From: Rostrohypoxylon terebratum
Lineage: Eukaryota; Ascomycota; Sordariomycetes; Xylariales; Hypoxylaceae
Direction: 5' to 3'
Assembly (NCBI GenBank): GCA_022497145.1
Contig: MU386017.1
Location: 1 to 42,885, forward strand
DNA length: 42,885 bases
The translations under genes were made by a program, and so were the position numbers. Below are positions 21,180 through 32,461 of the stretch, piece after piece. A model generated the notes under the pieces. It saw only the letters and a program-made list of their open reading frames with translations, did no database searches and was not told the origin of the DNA. The first letter of the stretch is position 1. Each line of letters starts with the position of its first letter.

Positions 21180-22463
21180 ACTCTACTATGGGGTCTTATT
21201 GAACACTAAAGAGGGTCCTAATCAATGCAACTAGTGTGTTGAAATCAAAGAAGTACTAGGTAGGTAGCTCTGACGTTAGATATCGGAATGTTCGGATAAC
21301 TATTTGGATTCTAGGTATAGAGGTTGATATATCATTGTGGAGACACGCTTCCACAAGACAGCATCTTATAGTGAATAAAACGGAGGGATCTCCTTATAAC
21401 TAGGTAAGTTCATATGATGATTTGGAATCTCGAAAGACGCTCACGCTCTCCATAAGACTTTACGTAATTACAGATTCTGCAGATTCTGCACAGCCCAGGA
21501 CCTAGCGCCGCCTAATTCACCAATAATCCTTGTTTAGATCTAGGTAGTCCAGGGGTCAAAGAGCGAATCATGATTTGGAATAACTACGGGGCAGAAGATT
21601 TGATTGGATCATGCGATTTTTACAAATGGCGGAGAACTGCAACTCTTCTTTTCTCCTGTCACTAGGAAGCGGCATATATACTACATGTGGCGAAGCGAAT
21701 CGCTGACCCTCAAATTCTTAGTCCACCTATCATGCGTGTCAACGTAGGTACGATTGAGATCTTCATATGGACCTTGGCTAGTTCCGACATGTACCTCTTA
21801 GTCTCTTGGAATGGTTCTGAATCGAGTCTTATTCCTGCAGCTTTGTGGCGCGTAATATTCTTTCTCGAATTTGGTAATCCAGGCAAGAATTATGAGTCAT
21901 ATCATCAAAAAGATGCTTATTCAAGACTAAAATATGACGGCATCCCCTCCTCGGATACTTGCAGAAATGATTGGAATTGAGTACGACAGCACTTTGGTAG
22001 GCATATTAGAGGACCTTTGGAAGATGAACCAAGTGTGGATGTGGATAATGGTTGTCTAGAATGACTACCTACTATAATGCAGATATCTGCTGGAAAAATT
22101 AATTGACAGCAAATTTTGTCATCTTTGTTGAAATCATGTAGTATCCGAACTTTAAGTCATATATGAACGATATATTGTTCAGATTGTTCAGGTTCGAAAT
22201 TCGTAGGGCTGAAACTGAACCTAGTAGGTAGATTGGCATCCATATTCAGGGGTTAATACGGGAACTAGAGATCCTGCTGGATCGATGCTCCATGCAAGAC
22301 ATCGTCATCCGCCTACGCAACTTTGTATCAACCCAAGAAATACCGAGTTCGAGATTGGTCAAATATGTTATTTATTTGAATTCAGTGTACTGATGATGGT
22401 CGCGCGCCTATCAGGTACTAGCTTGTTATAAACACTGGTCAGTAAGTACCTACGCAGTTACCT
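21180..22463. other. Intergenic region between Zn2Cys6 gene and MITE
   Basis: About 1.3 kb, AT-rich, no gene supported. A GTACTAGGTAGGTAG repeat lies at 21252-21266. The frame at 21687-21980 has no recognisable content. The first part should hold the promoter of the Zn2Cys6 gene. Confidence 0.5.
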
Positions 22464-22963
22464 CGGTCCGTACAATCAGACGGACCTGAGCTAGTATCAG
22501 ACGGACTCCTAACCGGCCAAGGCTAGTCGAGCGGATACCTTCTCTTCAGTACAATTTTCTATATAAGTTTAAGTACCTTTTAGACCTCTTATGGCCAATC
22601 TCCAAGGCTTGCTGTTGTCTTTTAATAATTAGGTATTTATAAGTCAGTACTATCTTTAGTATCGTTGCTAGTACGTAAAAAGGTGATATAGGTAAGTAGA
22701 TTTCCATTTATTAAGTTTTAAGTTGAAATTAAAAGCTGCGAGTTGTCATTACTTATTATGGTGTAACCTAGGCGACAGCGAGATTAAGTAGGTAGTAGGT
22801 AGTGATACTGCGTACTATATAGGGGGCATTGTCTAAGCGGTACTTAGATTTATTAGAAAGTTGTACCGAAAACAAGGTACCCATCAGACTAGCTCCGATT
22901 TCGTATAGTATTGGGGGGGAGTCCGTCTGATACTAGCTCAGGTCCGTCTGATTGTACGGACCG
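22464..22963. mobile_element. MITE of 500 bp with 46-bp terminal inverted repeats
   Basis: The left end 22464-22509 and right end 22918-22963 are perfect inverted copies over 46 bp, beginning CGGTCCGTACAATCAGACGG. They are flanked by a perfect 8-bp direct repeat, AGTTACCT, at 22456-22463 and 22964-22971. The interior is AT-rich and noncoding, with a G-run beside the right repeat. An 8-bp duplication fits hAT elements, but such long repeats also occur in Mutator-like MITEs (8-11 bp), so the superfamily is left open. The perfect identity of the repeats and target sites suggests a recent insertion. Confidence 0.9.
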
Positions 22964-23041
22964 AGTTACCTGGTAGGTTCCTCTACAGCTGTACTAGAGT
23001 AGGTACCTCGTAGAGAAGTACCTAAGCACCTACGAGAAAAC

Positions 23042-23102
23042 GGAATAAAAGGAAGGCACCGACAGGCCTAATAGGAGTCGAACCTAAACTTCCTTTTATT
23101 CC
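23042..23102. repeat. Hairpin with 14-bp stem and a T-arm-like loop
   Basis: GGAATAAAAGGAAG (23042-23055) is perfectly complementary to 23089-23102. Inside the 33-nt loop a second small stem-loop, TAGG-AGTCGAA-CCTA, resembles a tRNA T-arm; read on the minus strand it contains GGTTCGACTCC, a match to the Pol III B-box consensus. It lies 24 bp past the stop of the DUF7587-like gene, so it is probably in its 3' UTR. Confidence 0.75.
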
Positions 23103-23125
23103 CACATCTAGTATCTCTACGAGCG

Positions 23126-23960
23126 CTAATCATCTAGGAAGAGAGGCTCGTACACCACTCCGTCATCTGAGTCATATTCACTCTCAAAATAATATATAAA
23201 CTCTTCGTCGGATGCGTCTGGGCTTGAATCGAGGAGTTGGTCGTAAACTTAGAAACATTAGCTTTTTATTAAATATAAGTTGCCGGCGAAACCTACTCGA
23301 CATCTTATTGAAGGCACATTCCAAGTCTTCTATATCCCTCTTCTTGCTGGTAAATTCGTCAAACGTGGCGAGGATATCCTGGTACCAATTGTCCTTCCCT
23401 TCAAGGTCTTCCCAATCCCATTCACCAATAATCTCGGCCTTCGTGACTTGCCACAGGCAAATATATTCATCGGCATAGTAACCTTTGCCAGGGTGGGGGT
23501 CTTTCACGTCGTATCGGTCCATCTCGACTGTCAGATCAAGGATAGGCAAGCCGTTCTCGACCCGGGTAGTTGGATCTATAACTATCAACTTCTGGTCGCC
23601 CCAGTCTCTCCCCATTCTATATCGAGCCAGACTTTGGATCCTCTCTGGGGACGTTGTGAATGATATGTATGGCGTATCTTTCCAAATTCTATGATCCACG
23701 TGGTTGCTAAGGGATTCTTGCCGCGATTCGAAATTGTCGAGGCGCATATCGGGCGCCCTTGCCATCATTCGATTACCGGAAGGTTGACTGCCTGAAACGT
23801 CGTCCCAGATTCTGAGCAATGGACGTTCAAAGAGCTTAGAGCTAAATCTATATTCTGAAGCCCGCCATGGTCGCAGATTCTCTTCGTCCGTTGGATTCTT
23901 ACTGTTAGGATACAACAAATCCAACGCAGCTGTTGGACTAAGCTCGGGATACTTCTCCAT
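23126..23960 (-). CDS. DUF7587-like hypothetical protein
   Basis: Function unknown; no signal peptide or membrane segment. Exons are 23960-23297 and 23247-23126. The 49-bp phase-1 intron (GTAGGT..GCTAAT..CTAAG) replaces a basic read-through tail with an acidic end. The product is 261 aa. The core matches my memory of fungal DUF7587 proteins: a strand LLRIWDD near the start, a HVDHRIWKDTPYISFTTS segment, IVIDPTTRV, and ADEYICLWQV before IIGEW. The order arginine strand, S-T-T-S-like segment, then glutamate before a strand also resembles the R-S-E layout of ADP-ribosyltransferase folds; that is a hypothesis. The C-terminus is acidic (PDASDEEF, EYDSDDG). Neighbours are a MITE and a Zn2Cys6 gene, an accessory setting. 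Confidence 0.75.
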
Positions 23961-24413
23961 GATAGTATGGAGATCGATAGGGGACGAGAGAACTAAAATT
24001 AGGGTTGACCGGGTCTCGTTGGAAACCCCTAGAACCTAGAGGAGGCCATGACAACGATTTATACTAAATACGAAACGTAAGGCGTTCAACGATTCGTCCG
24101 TGGGAAAATTCTAGAACTGTTACACAGAGACGTGCCAAGGGAAATGTGAAGGAGAGTCGGATGCTGATAGGCTCACTACAGAGGAACGACATGGCTAGCA
24201 ACGGTGGCCGAATAAATGAATGGTGAATATCAAATTTGCGGAAGTGGTCTCGAACTAGCCCTTCCATGGCCGAGCAGTATGAGAGACCCACCTTGCCATC
24301 TCCCGAGTAGTGGCTAGGATGAAAGTGAGAGTGTCCGGTCTTCCACTGGGCCCGCGCAAAAGCACGCCGTGCCACATCTATTGCCCCTTCAAGCAATAGC
24401 CATATTATACACT
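23961..24413. other. Spacer between the second Zn2Cys6 gene and the DUF7587-like gene
   Basis: Both flanking genes are on the minus strand, so this holds the 3' end of one and the promoter of the other. The minus frame 24064-24396 starts at TTG, lacks a recognisable domain and is not called. Confidence 0.5.
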
Positions 24414-26093
24414 TTATGGCTCATCCGCCTCTCTTTCTCTTTCGTCACCCTTTGCTGCAGCTTGTATAGATTTGGCAAAGGTAGCACGGCCTGTCCAAGC
24501 TTTTGCTGTGTGAAGTATGATATGCTCCGCTGCTGTTTTGTCTTGAGGATATCTTTTATGATACGAGGCCAACTTCATCATCGCATCCAGGAGATACTCT
24601 CTCTCGACTTTGTACGCTCCTTCGTACGACAAAAATACCATCGAGGTGAACATCATGCAGTGTATCATCCCTAGCTTCCTAATAAAGGGAATGCACATCC
24701 AGGTTAACTTGCAGATGTTATGATGCTCTATTTCAAGGAGCGTGTCGGGCTCCCCTAGAAGTTCGGTGGCCTGGTAGTGTAACCGATTGAAGATAGTTCG
24801 CATCATTCCATATACCATAACAGCTGAAAGCAAGTCCATGCTTTCGAAGTGGAACTTTTCTCCTATAGGAGTTTCGGGGTCTGGCTGCTCAAGTAGGCGA
24901 CGGGCGAGAATAGCCTTCTCAATCATAGGTTCTCCAATTTCCATGACTTTTACTCCCATCATCGCAACTCGGTCTCGGAAGTCGATGGCTAGCTCTTGCT
25001 TCAAGTATTCATTAGGATGGTTAGCGATACGCCGGAATTCGTGAACGAGGCCTGGCCAAAATCCAACGTAGTAGCCTATGGTGTAACATGGCAACCGTTC
25101 AGCTGGGACGGTTCTCTCTAACATTGACTTCGTTGGCTGAATCACCTCTGCCCACTCTGGCGTGAGATAGAAGTTCTCGCCCCCGTGAACAAGCCAGTGA
25201 GAGACCTTGATTGTTTAGTTAAGTCGTCGAAGGAGGGGGGGAGTGACACTCACCATGGACGAATGATTGTCGAGCGCTAGATGCACATCTAGATCGTCAT
25301 TGGGGTTTGGTGGCCCTCGAGCTATCATGAGATTACTTATTCCAAACGAATGGCGAGTTTGATGATAGGGACGATGAGTGTCAAATAGAAGTTCAATTTT
25401 CTCTAAAAGGCTTGCTGCGGCGAGCGTTTCACAGCGCAGCTGTAATTGGTGATTCTGGAGAGAGCGATTCAGACTTCGCAACGCCTTTCCGTAAAGATTG
25501 GGGTCGACTATTTGATCTAGTGGCACGTTTCGCCGGGAGTTGGTCCAGGCGGAGCATAGAAGGGCGACACTGTCCCGTAGTGCTGCACTTTCGGTTATCC
25601 GAATGGGGATATGCTTATAGTATCCCGTCGTAGCTAACATGTCCCACGCTGCATCCTCGTGGGTGAGGTGTCCGACAAAACGAGAAGCGACACGATCGGC
25701 TACGGTGGTCAGATTTTTTCGTGGCTCATCGGCGGATAAGCGAAACTGGCCCAATTGAGCACCATTCGGTAGACCTTGTTGACGGATACTCTTCAAGTTC
25801 TTGATCTTTTTGCCCAGTGGAACGAACTGTACTACCATTTCGGACTCTATCGAGTCTTCGGGAGCACCCGTGTGCCGACCATTATTAACAAACTTGGTCA
25901 AGTTTGGCGGGCCAGAGCAGGAAACCTTGGCTCTCAGACACGGCGTACATGTCGGCCAATTCTCGTCACACTTCACACCACATTTAGCTAACTTGCCATG
26001 TTGGCACGATAGGCCTTAGAAGAGGTCTAGCCTTACCTTGATTTTGATGCGCTTGCAGCGTTCGCATCGTTTAGATCTGGGTACACCCACCAT
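24414..26093 (-). CDS. Zn(II)2Cys6 transcription factor
   Basis: Nuclear regulator of unknown target. Exons are 26093-26037, 25970-25254 and 25205-24414, giving 521 aa. Intron 1 (66 bp, AAG|GTAAGG..GAAG) falls within the zinc cluster; intron 2 (48 bp, ATG|GTGAGT..CAAG) joins NHSSM to VSHWLVHGG. Exon 1 encodes only 19 residues (MVGVPRSKRCERCKRIKIK). The cluster is CERCKRIKIKC, then CTPC and LRAKVSC, spacing C-x2-C-x6-C-x6-C-x2-C-x6-C. No coiled coil is obvious; the rest is the mostly helical body of the DUF3468/fungal_trans_2 type with GYYKHIPIRI and GFWPGLVHEF. The C-terminus is charged (GDEREREADEP). The start at 26093 is the only ATG giving the complete zinc cluster. Confidence 0.9.
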
Positions 26094-28717
26094 TTTTGAC
26101 ACGCATGAAATCGATGTAAAACTCTGTATACGAAAAAGGATACACTATGCGGTCAGGAAAGTAGGAGTAGAATTTATACCAATGAGCTGAGGCAGGCTGC
26201 CGGAGTGACATTTTCAGTGGGTTTTGGTTTTGCCGCGTTAAGCAGACGATCGCAGCATGATACCTGATTTGGAAAACACGACATCATTTTCGTTTTCACC
26301 GAAGGATGCCGGTGCCCTTTTTTTTTTTACAGCTGTACAGCATATGACTGCGCTCTATGCTGTATGCTAGTGTCAGTCAGCCCTACCTCGTACAAAAAGA
26401 CACAGAATGAACCAGAACCTACCTACCTAGACAATATCAGGAAATACTAAGAAATTGACACCCAGAATATCTTCACGACGTAATTAACTTTTTAAGCACC
26501 CTGATGTTTGGACACCGGAATCGTGTATAACGCTAATGTATTCATCAAACCCTTCTGAGCATTCGTGATGTGTGTGGCTGAGAGGTCAGACTGAGCAACG
26601 ATAAACCGGCATCGAGGTTTGCGATATTGGCGATATCTTGATAATATGTCAAAGTGTGGGTTTGATTGAAAAATCACTTGAAATTTGGTTTCTGAATTGG
26701 AAGATTAGATCTCCAATTGTTTCCATCCAGGGTTAGCAGCTGGGGCTTTATGAAATTTTAGATGCGGAAATATCCCAGCCCGATAGCCCGATATCCTGCA
26801 GGATATCCTAGCATATACGTACATAGTACATCTAAACCCCCAGACCCCCACACAAATATCCATTCAGGGTCATATAGTATATATACTACCTAATATGTTC
26901 AGCTGTAAAAGTTTAGCAACTTCATCCATTGATATTTGAATTTGAATCTTGATTTCATATAACAGCTCTGTAAATATGTTCTCTACGTAAGCCAATTTGA
27001 TATCTCGTTTCATTACCTAAGAACAATGATCAAGTTATTATTACCTGAATACTAGTGTCTAATCATATGTGGCTGGCCAATGAAATTTTGTGTACCTAGG
27101 TACTCAGCCAATGGAGATTTCTGACCACCTGCAGGACACAGGCTTTTTGTATCTACTAGTAGCTGTGCCCATGCCGATTTCCGTAAAGCCAACGACACAT
27201 CGTTTGCTTTATACTGCTGTATAAGATTTACCAATGCTGTCAGAATATAATAATAAAACATTGTATTTTGTTCAATGGGACTCTACTTAGTGTAGATATA
27301 TACGCGTATCCAGATATACATAGTACATACTACATGATAATTAATGTATGTACTATGTAGAGATGGGGTGGGTGACATTGAAGACACAAACTGCACAAAC
27401 TGATCTTTAAGTGCCGACACCAGTGGACTCGAATGCCGCTAGAGCACACCCCGTCTATAAGTACTACCTACCACCAATCAGAGTTGCGGGTGCTCACTAA
27501 GGTTCAAAGTACACTAGGCATCACCCAAACACTTTGGCCATTCGGCAAGTAAAACTCGAAGATGCGGATCTATACGACAGATACGACAATACTAGCTTAT
27601 AATTGTGCATACCTAGTAGTATATAGTACTTATGTAAATGGGTTGTAGTTACCTCCATCTGCCTGACCGAGAAGTAAGTTGAAGTTGAAAGCGGAAGTAT
27701 ACCATGTGCTTGTCCCACATCGAGACTTACGCGGCTTCCCGATTGACCTGACGTTAGCACCTCATGGAGCCCCGCGAATCACAAGCTGAAATGCTAACGC
27801 CCTGGCTATTGCCAAAGTTTAGACTCTTTTAGCTCATTTAGAGCTGCAGCCACAACTGTACCTCGTCTGCCAAGCGGCCTAGCAGCCTAGGTGCAAGGGC
27901 GGCCTGGACGGCAAAGCCTCATCATCTCCACTACGTAATAAGTTGCGGCACAGCCCTTTTTTTTAGGTTATCCTAAACAGTCCCAATGTAGTGGTCCCCG
28001 TGCACGATTCTCCTTCTCCTGTTCCACTTCCAAGTTCTAGTCCCGGATTCCCTATCTCAAGAAACCAAGAAACAACCTCGAACATCCATCTACAGCTATC
28101 GTCATAAATTGTTGCATCGATATATTCAACGAGTATCCTTTGATCATCTTCGACCTTACTTTCCCCCCCTTGTCTATGCAGTAATTCCCTCCGCCGACCG
28201 AGAAGATCAAGCGAAAACGTCGCGCAAGAATTTATAGGCACGTCTAATCTTAGCAGTAATCTCACGCGTGCTGCACATTTTATCGACCTCGACCCCTAGT
28301 TCGATCGCGTTCCTACAACATCAATCGAATTAATCGAATCATTCTACCCTCTCCCGATCTTCCCCACGTCCAATTGCGAGATTCCTTAGCCGGTCATATA
28401 TGAAAAGTAGAAAACCTCGCAAACCCTGTCGGTGTCGGTAGAATTGCAGACCGCTATACAGGGAACGAAATAGCATGGTTTTGGATATTTGACCAAATTT
28501 CACTGCGACGCCGTCTTTGTGGCGATCAGAGGCTTGCCATCGCTCTAACACCTTTCCCACCGTCTTCATATCAGGTCGGTGTTGCTACTTTTGACTTATT
28601 CGTCAAGCTGGCATAAAGACAATAGCCTCCAAGGTTAGTTGTGCTACATGCACACGACCCGGAATTGGGTCTGCCTAATTAATCTCGACCTTTCGCTTTA
28701 ATGCTCGATCTTATTCA
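26094..28717. other. Gene-poor spacer of about 2.6 kb
   Basis: No gene supported. It contains a perfect 18-bp palindrome GATATCCTGCAGGATATC at 26790-26807, a perfect palindrome GTACCTAGGTAC at 27092-27103, and a 14-bp inverted repeat (TACATAGTACATAC at 27317-27330, complement at 27346-27359) with a 15-nt spacer. The last part holds the promoter of the GT69 gene. Minus frames at 27521-27760, 27963-28265 and 28339-28569 have no family features. Confidence 0.55.
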
Positions 28718-30530
28718 ATGCCTGGCTCTACAACACGAGAGAAACGGTTAAACCTTTTAGATGACGATGAAGCTCAAGCCTCGACTTCCTCTTCTACCGC
28801 TCTCCTCGGAGATGACGCGGGCAAGGATATAGAGATCGGACGTTCAGATGATTCAACATGGTCTACACAAACATGGGATGGCCGGTTACTTCTATGGTGT
28901 ATATCTCGACTAAGAACTTTTCGGAGGAAAGTTCGGAGACACCCGGCAAGTTTTGGTGCAGTTTTACTCAAGTATACCCTTTGGATAATATGTATACTGT
29001 TGATAGGAACTCCCATCTTCGCTCCGTCCTATACGCGGCTCCCACAACATTTTCGAGATTTAGAATCTAGGTGTAAGGGACCTCTTCGAGCACCGGGTTG
29101 CGCAAACCTCCATAACGAAAAGATCTTTATTAGCGTTTCATTATATGATAAGGAAGGCCACCTTGTGAATGGTTTTTGGGGCGAGAGTTTGTTGGAACTA
29201 ATACATTTACTTGGACATGACAATGTCTTTCTAAGCATATACGAGAATGATAGCGGGCCAGAAGGTGCCACCGCTCTAGAAAGTTTGAGGCGACAGCTTA
29301 GGTGTAAAAATGTCATCGTCAACGATCCCCACGTGCCTATCACGGACTTCCCAACAGTCAAGCTTCCCGACGATACTTCCAGAGTGAAGCGCCTAGCTTA
29401 CTTGTCCGAGATGCGAAATCGGGCTCTGCGACCTCTCGACCGCTTCGACCCTAGTATTGGAACAGAACAGTATGACAAGATCTTGTTCCTCAATGACGTA
29501 ACATTTCATCCAATCGAAGCAGCGCACCTACTTTTCAGCACTAATGTCGAGGAAGATGGGCGGGCGCATTATTTGTCAGCATGCGCCGTCGACTTTTGGA
29601 CACCGCTCAAGTTCTATGATATATACGTCACTCGTGATTACGAAGGGTACTCCGCTGGACTGCCTTTTTGGCCCATATTCCTCAATGTTGGCGAAGGCGT
29701 ATCACGCGCTGCCATGCTTGCTCAGAAAGATGCGGTTCCTGTTCAGGCTTGCTGGAGTGGCATGGTGGCTATGCAGGCGAAGCATGTCCAAAATATGAAC
29801 GAATCCTTGCCAAACTCACATTTCCAAGACATTAGCAGTTATGTCATTGATCCTGCGAGGCCACACAACGTCACCTCTCCCGTTCGATTCCGCTACGAAC
29901 CAGAAGTTTTCTTTGAAGCCTGCGAGTGCTGCCTGTTTCACGCCGACGTAGCTCAAGTAGCCAGAAAGGCCGGAGAGGAGGAGTTGGGGATATATATGAA
30001 CCCCTATGTACGAGTGGCGTACACAGAGAAGACCCTGTCTTGGTTACCCTGGGTTAAGCGGTGGGAACGATTGCTCAGCATCCCACACGCTGTAATCTCG
30101 TGGTTTATGTCATTGCCAACGTACAATCCACATCGCACGGTTCAAGAAGGCGAGATGTTCACAGAAGAGATATGGGTTGGCGAAGGCAATACCGGCCATT
30201 GGCAGTTGGTGCAACGACAGGGTCGAAACGGGATGTTTTGCGGTGTCAGAGAGATGCAAGTTATAAAGCTTGGTATGTTGAGTCAATAACTCTATCGACG
30301 TCTTGGATACTAACTAGATTCCCATAGATGAGCGCGACGAAGACAAGAACTGGGAGAATATAAAGATCCCTGCTGGTCAGGCGACGCGATTCCCGACTGA
30401 ACACGGAGAAGTGCAGCGATCGGGCGAGAAGTGGGATCCTATGGTGAGCTGGAGAGTTAGGGAAGAAGCTGAAAAGGCACGCAAGAAGCAGCAGCAACAG
30501 CACCAGCACCAAATTCCGTCCCTCTCATAA
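28718..30530 (+). CDS. CAP59-like alpha-mannosyltransferase (GT69)
   Basis: Golgi type II membrane glycosyltransferase related to Cryptococcus CAP59/CMT1, which act on alpha-1,3-mannose in glycans; in moulds probably cell-wall or glycoprotein mannosylation. Exons are 28718-30272 and 30328-30530. The 55-bp phase-1 intron (G|GTATGT..ACTAAC..CATAG) joins MQVIKL to DERDEDKNW. The product is 585 aa. A cytosolic N-terminus of about 80 residues is followed by one membrane anchor at about residues 82-102 (WIICILLIGTPIF). The GT69 domain shows FISVSLYDKEG, FLSIYENDSG, RLAYLSEMRNRAL, KILFLNDVTFHP and SACAVDFWTP. A Cys-rich FFEACECCLFH lies before YMNPYVRVAYT. The C-terminus ends in a K/Q/H-rich tail. 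The length and motifs fit an intact enzyme. Confidence 0.93.
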
Positions 30531-31707
30531 TATTCTAACGCACCTCCATAAATCATTCACGAATACTCCCGATGCCCATTTGGATTTTTCATCCCACCCT
30601 CTTCCATGTACCACGACGAATATTGTATAAGGTCAAATTAGGTACAGCCTCTAGGATACAACTCATTGTTTAGAAATATTTCAAGCACACTGTCCAAGGG
30701 CATCGGCTTTATTATATCCATAACTCATGACAAAATCATTACGAAGGATACCCTCTTACTTTAACCTCATAGAAGCACAGCAGGAATTGCCCAGAGTGTA
30801 TATCAATACCATCACTCTCTTTTTTCACTCCTAGAAATCGGAAGACGGCTTTGGCGTTCTTGGAAATAATATTGCGTGGCTCGCGCGGGGAAAGAAAGGA
30901 AGTGTGGTTAAGTTGTATAGGGTTAATAGGTCTTTCCGGCGAGACGCATTCAGGGGTTGATGAGTTCTACGTTCCGAATAATACACCATTTTTAATGACC
31001 TATGAAGCGTTAGATCTATCGTGACTTATGATATGCGACATGTGACATGACAGTCGTAGGAAGTCTTGTACTCAGGCTACCTAGTCTAAATTCCTAGACG
31101 AATTGTCCAAAATCACACTCTTGAATCGTCAAACCTGGGCTCACAAGTTCATTACTGGCACATGAAAAACAACGCACGGAACTCATTAGGTTCATAATAT
31201 TCTTAAGGTAAGTTTAGCTAGGTTGACTGATTGAGGGAACTTTTCAAGATCTCCCTAGGACGACGTGACCACGTCGAGACAATGACAGGTCAGTCTCATC
31301 TCATTCGAAAACTCCCCACGCGGGAGGCTGATACCCTTGGCTGTTGCTTCCATTTCCCTGTTGTTACACCAGCTCTTAACCCCTAGTAAGATAAGAAAGT
31401 CAACTGCGCACATTGGCCCGGTCGTAGCTGCGGAGCGGTGGGGTGGTTAAGAGATTAGACCGTCAGAGGAACAGGAGAAAACTTCAAGGTATAATTATAA
31501 AATAATCGCGACCACGACGCCGGCATAAGGCGGGAGGACTGAGAGAAAGCATGTATGCCGCCCTTGGTTCTGGCGCCGTGGGAGAAGGATTGGCCTACAG
31601 TCTTTACTGAAAGACTAGGGTACACATAAGTGAGTAAAACGACATCAATACTGGGGCCTAAACCGTGCGACAATCTGGACCTAGTCTGATAGTATAGGCC
31701 ATCATAT
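30531..31707. other. Convergent 3' spacer
   Basis: About 1.2 kb between the GT69 gene and the KEK-repeat gene, which converge. No gene supported. A near-palindrome with arms CGACGTG and CACGTCG lies at 31261-31276. Confidence 0.5.
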
Positions 31708-32461
31708 CTATTTGGCGGCAGCGGCAGCAGCAGTTTTGGCTTTGGGGGCGGCCTGTGAAAACAATTAGTATGAGATATCAAGACAACGGTGCAAGGCAGG
31801 GCAAGTCACCTTCTTAGCCTTCTCAGGCTTCTCGGGTTTCTCGGGCTTTTCGGCCTTCTCAGCCTTCTCAGCCTTCTCAGCTTTCTCAGCTTTCTCAACC
31901 TTTTCGGGCTTCTCTGTTTTCTCTTCGGTCTTCTCTGCAGCCTTCTCTGCCTTCTCTACCTTCTCTTCTGCCTTCTTGACAGCAGCTTTAACCTATTGTC
32001 TCTTGTTAGAATGCCTGCGGTTAAGTTTATGATACGGGGATTTAGTGTAGGACAATTTGCTACACGAGCAACGAGGGCAAGATGATGCATCCATGAGGAC
32101 GGGCCGAAACCAGGAACGGGATATGATGACGACTAGTAAGTATACTAGAATGTTCGAAAATACGCTGAAGAGACATGTGACATGATGCTAATGTGATAAA
32201 ATGTCGTATATAAAAATAAATCTACGGCAGTAACAAACATACCTTGGATGCGACTCCTTCCTTCTTGGGAGCGGCAGTCTTCTTTTTGGTTACACCAGTA
32301 GGCTTCGCGGCCTTTACCTTAGGCGCAGGCTTGGTGGCGGTGGTGGGCGACTTCTTCGCCTTGGGCTTGGTGCTGCGCTTGATGGCAGGCGCAGTGTCAA
32401 TGGTTTGGAAAACACGCGGCTTAGAGTTGCCAGTGGCAGATCGCGTTCCCTCACGTGGCAT
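31708..32461 (-). CDS. Small lysine/alanine/proline-rich basic protein, histone H1 tail-like
   Basis: Function unknown; composition suggests a chromatin or nucleic-acid-associated protein. Exons are 32461-32243, 31992-31810 and 31752-31708, giving 148 aa. Intron 1 is long for this window (250 bp, AAG|GTATGT..CAATAG); intron 2 is 57 bp (GTGACT..TTCACAG); both are phase 0. The N-terminus MPREGTRSATGNSKPRVFQ precedes a K/P/A-rich basic region (KPKAKKSPTTATKPAPKVK). Exon 2 encodes a run of KAEKAEK/KPEKPEK triplets that would form a highly charged helix. The end is APKAKTAAAAAAK. There is no globular GH1 domain, so it is not a canonical linker histone. A purine-rich stretch upstream at 32760-32830 is a CT-tract on the coding strand, as in promoters of well-expressed fungal genes. 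Confidence 0.78.

Noticed and set aside
23056..23088. A tRNA gene on the minus strand
   Set aside because: Only a T-arm-like piece is present; no acceptor stem partner, anticodon arm or A box could be matched.
24064..24396. Minus-strand 110-codon frame
   Set aside because: Starts at TTG, has no recognisable domain, and lies in the spacer after a stop; no splice model links it to either neighbour.
9545..26093. Secondary-metabolite gene cluster (transporter, regulators, dioxygenase)
   Set aside because: No polyketide synthase, NRPS, terpene cyclase or P450 is present, and the candidate genes are far apart with housekeeping genes between.
27963..28265. Minus-strand 100-codon frame upstream of the GT69 gene
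   Set aside because: No domain, low-complexity composition, overlaps the likely promoter of the plus-strand gene.
31789..32085. Plus-strand leucine-rich open frame
   Set aside because: It is the complement of the KEK-repeat exon; the Leu/Phe runs are a shadow of Lys/Glu codons.
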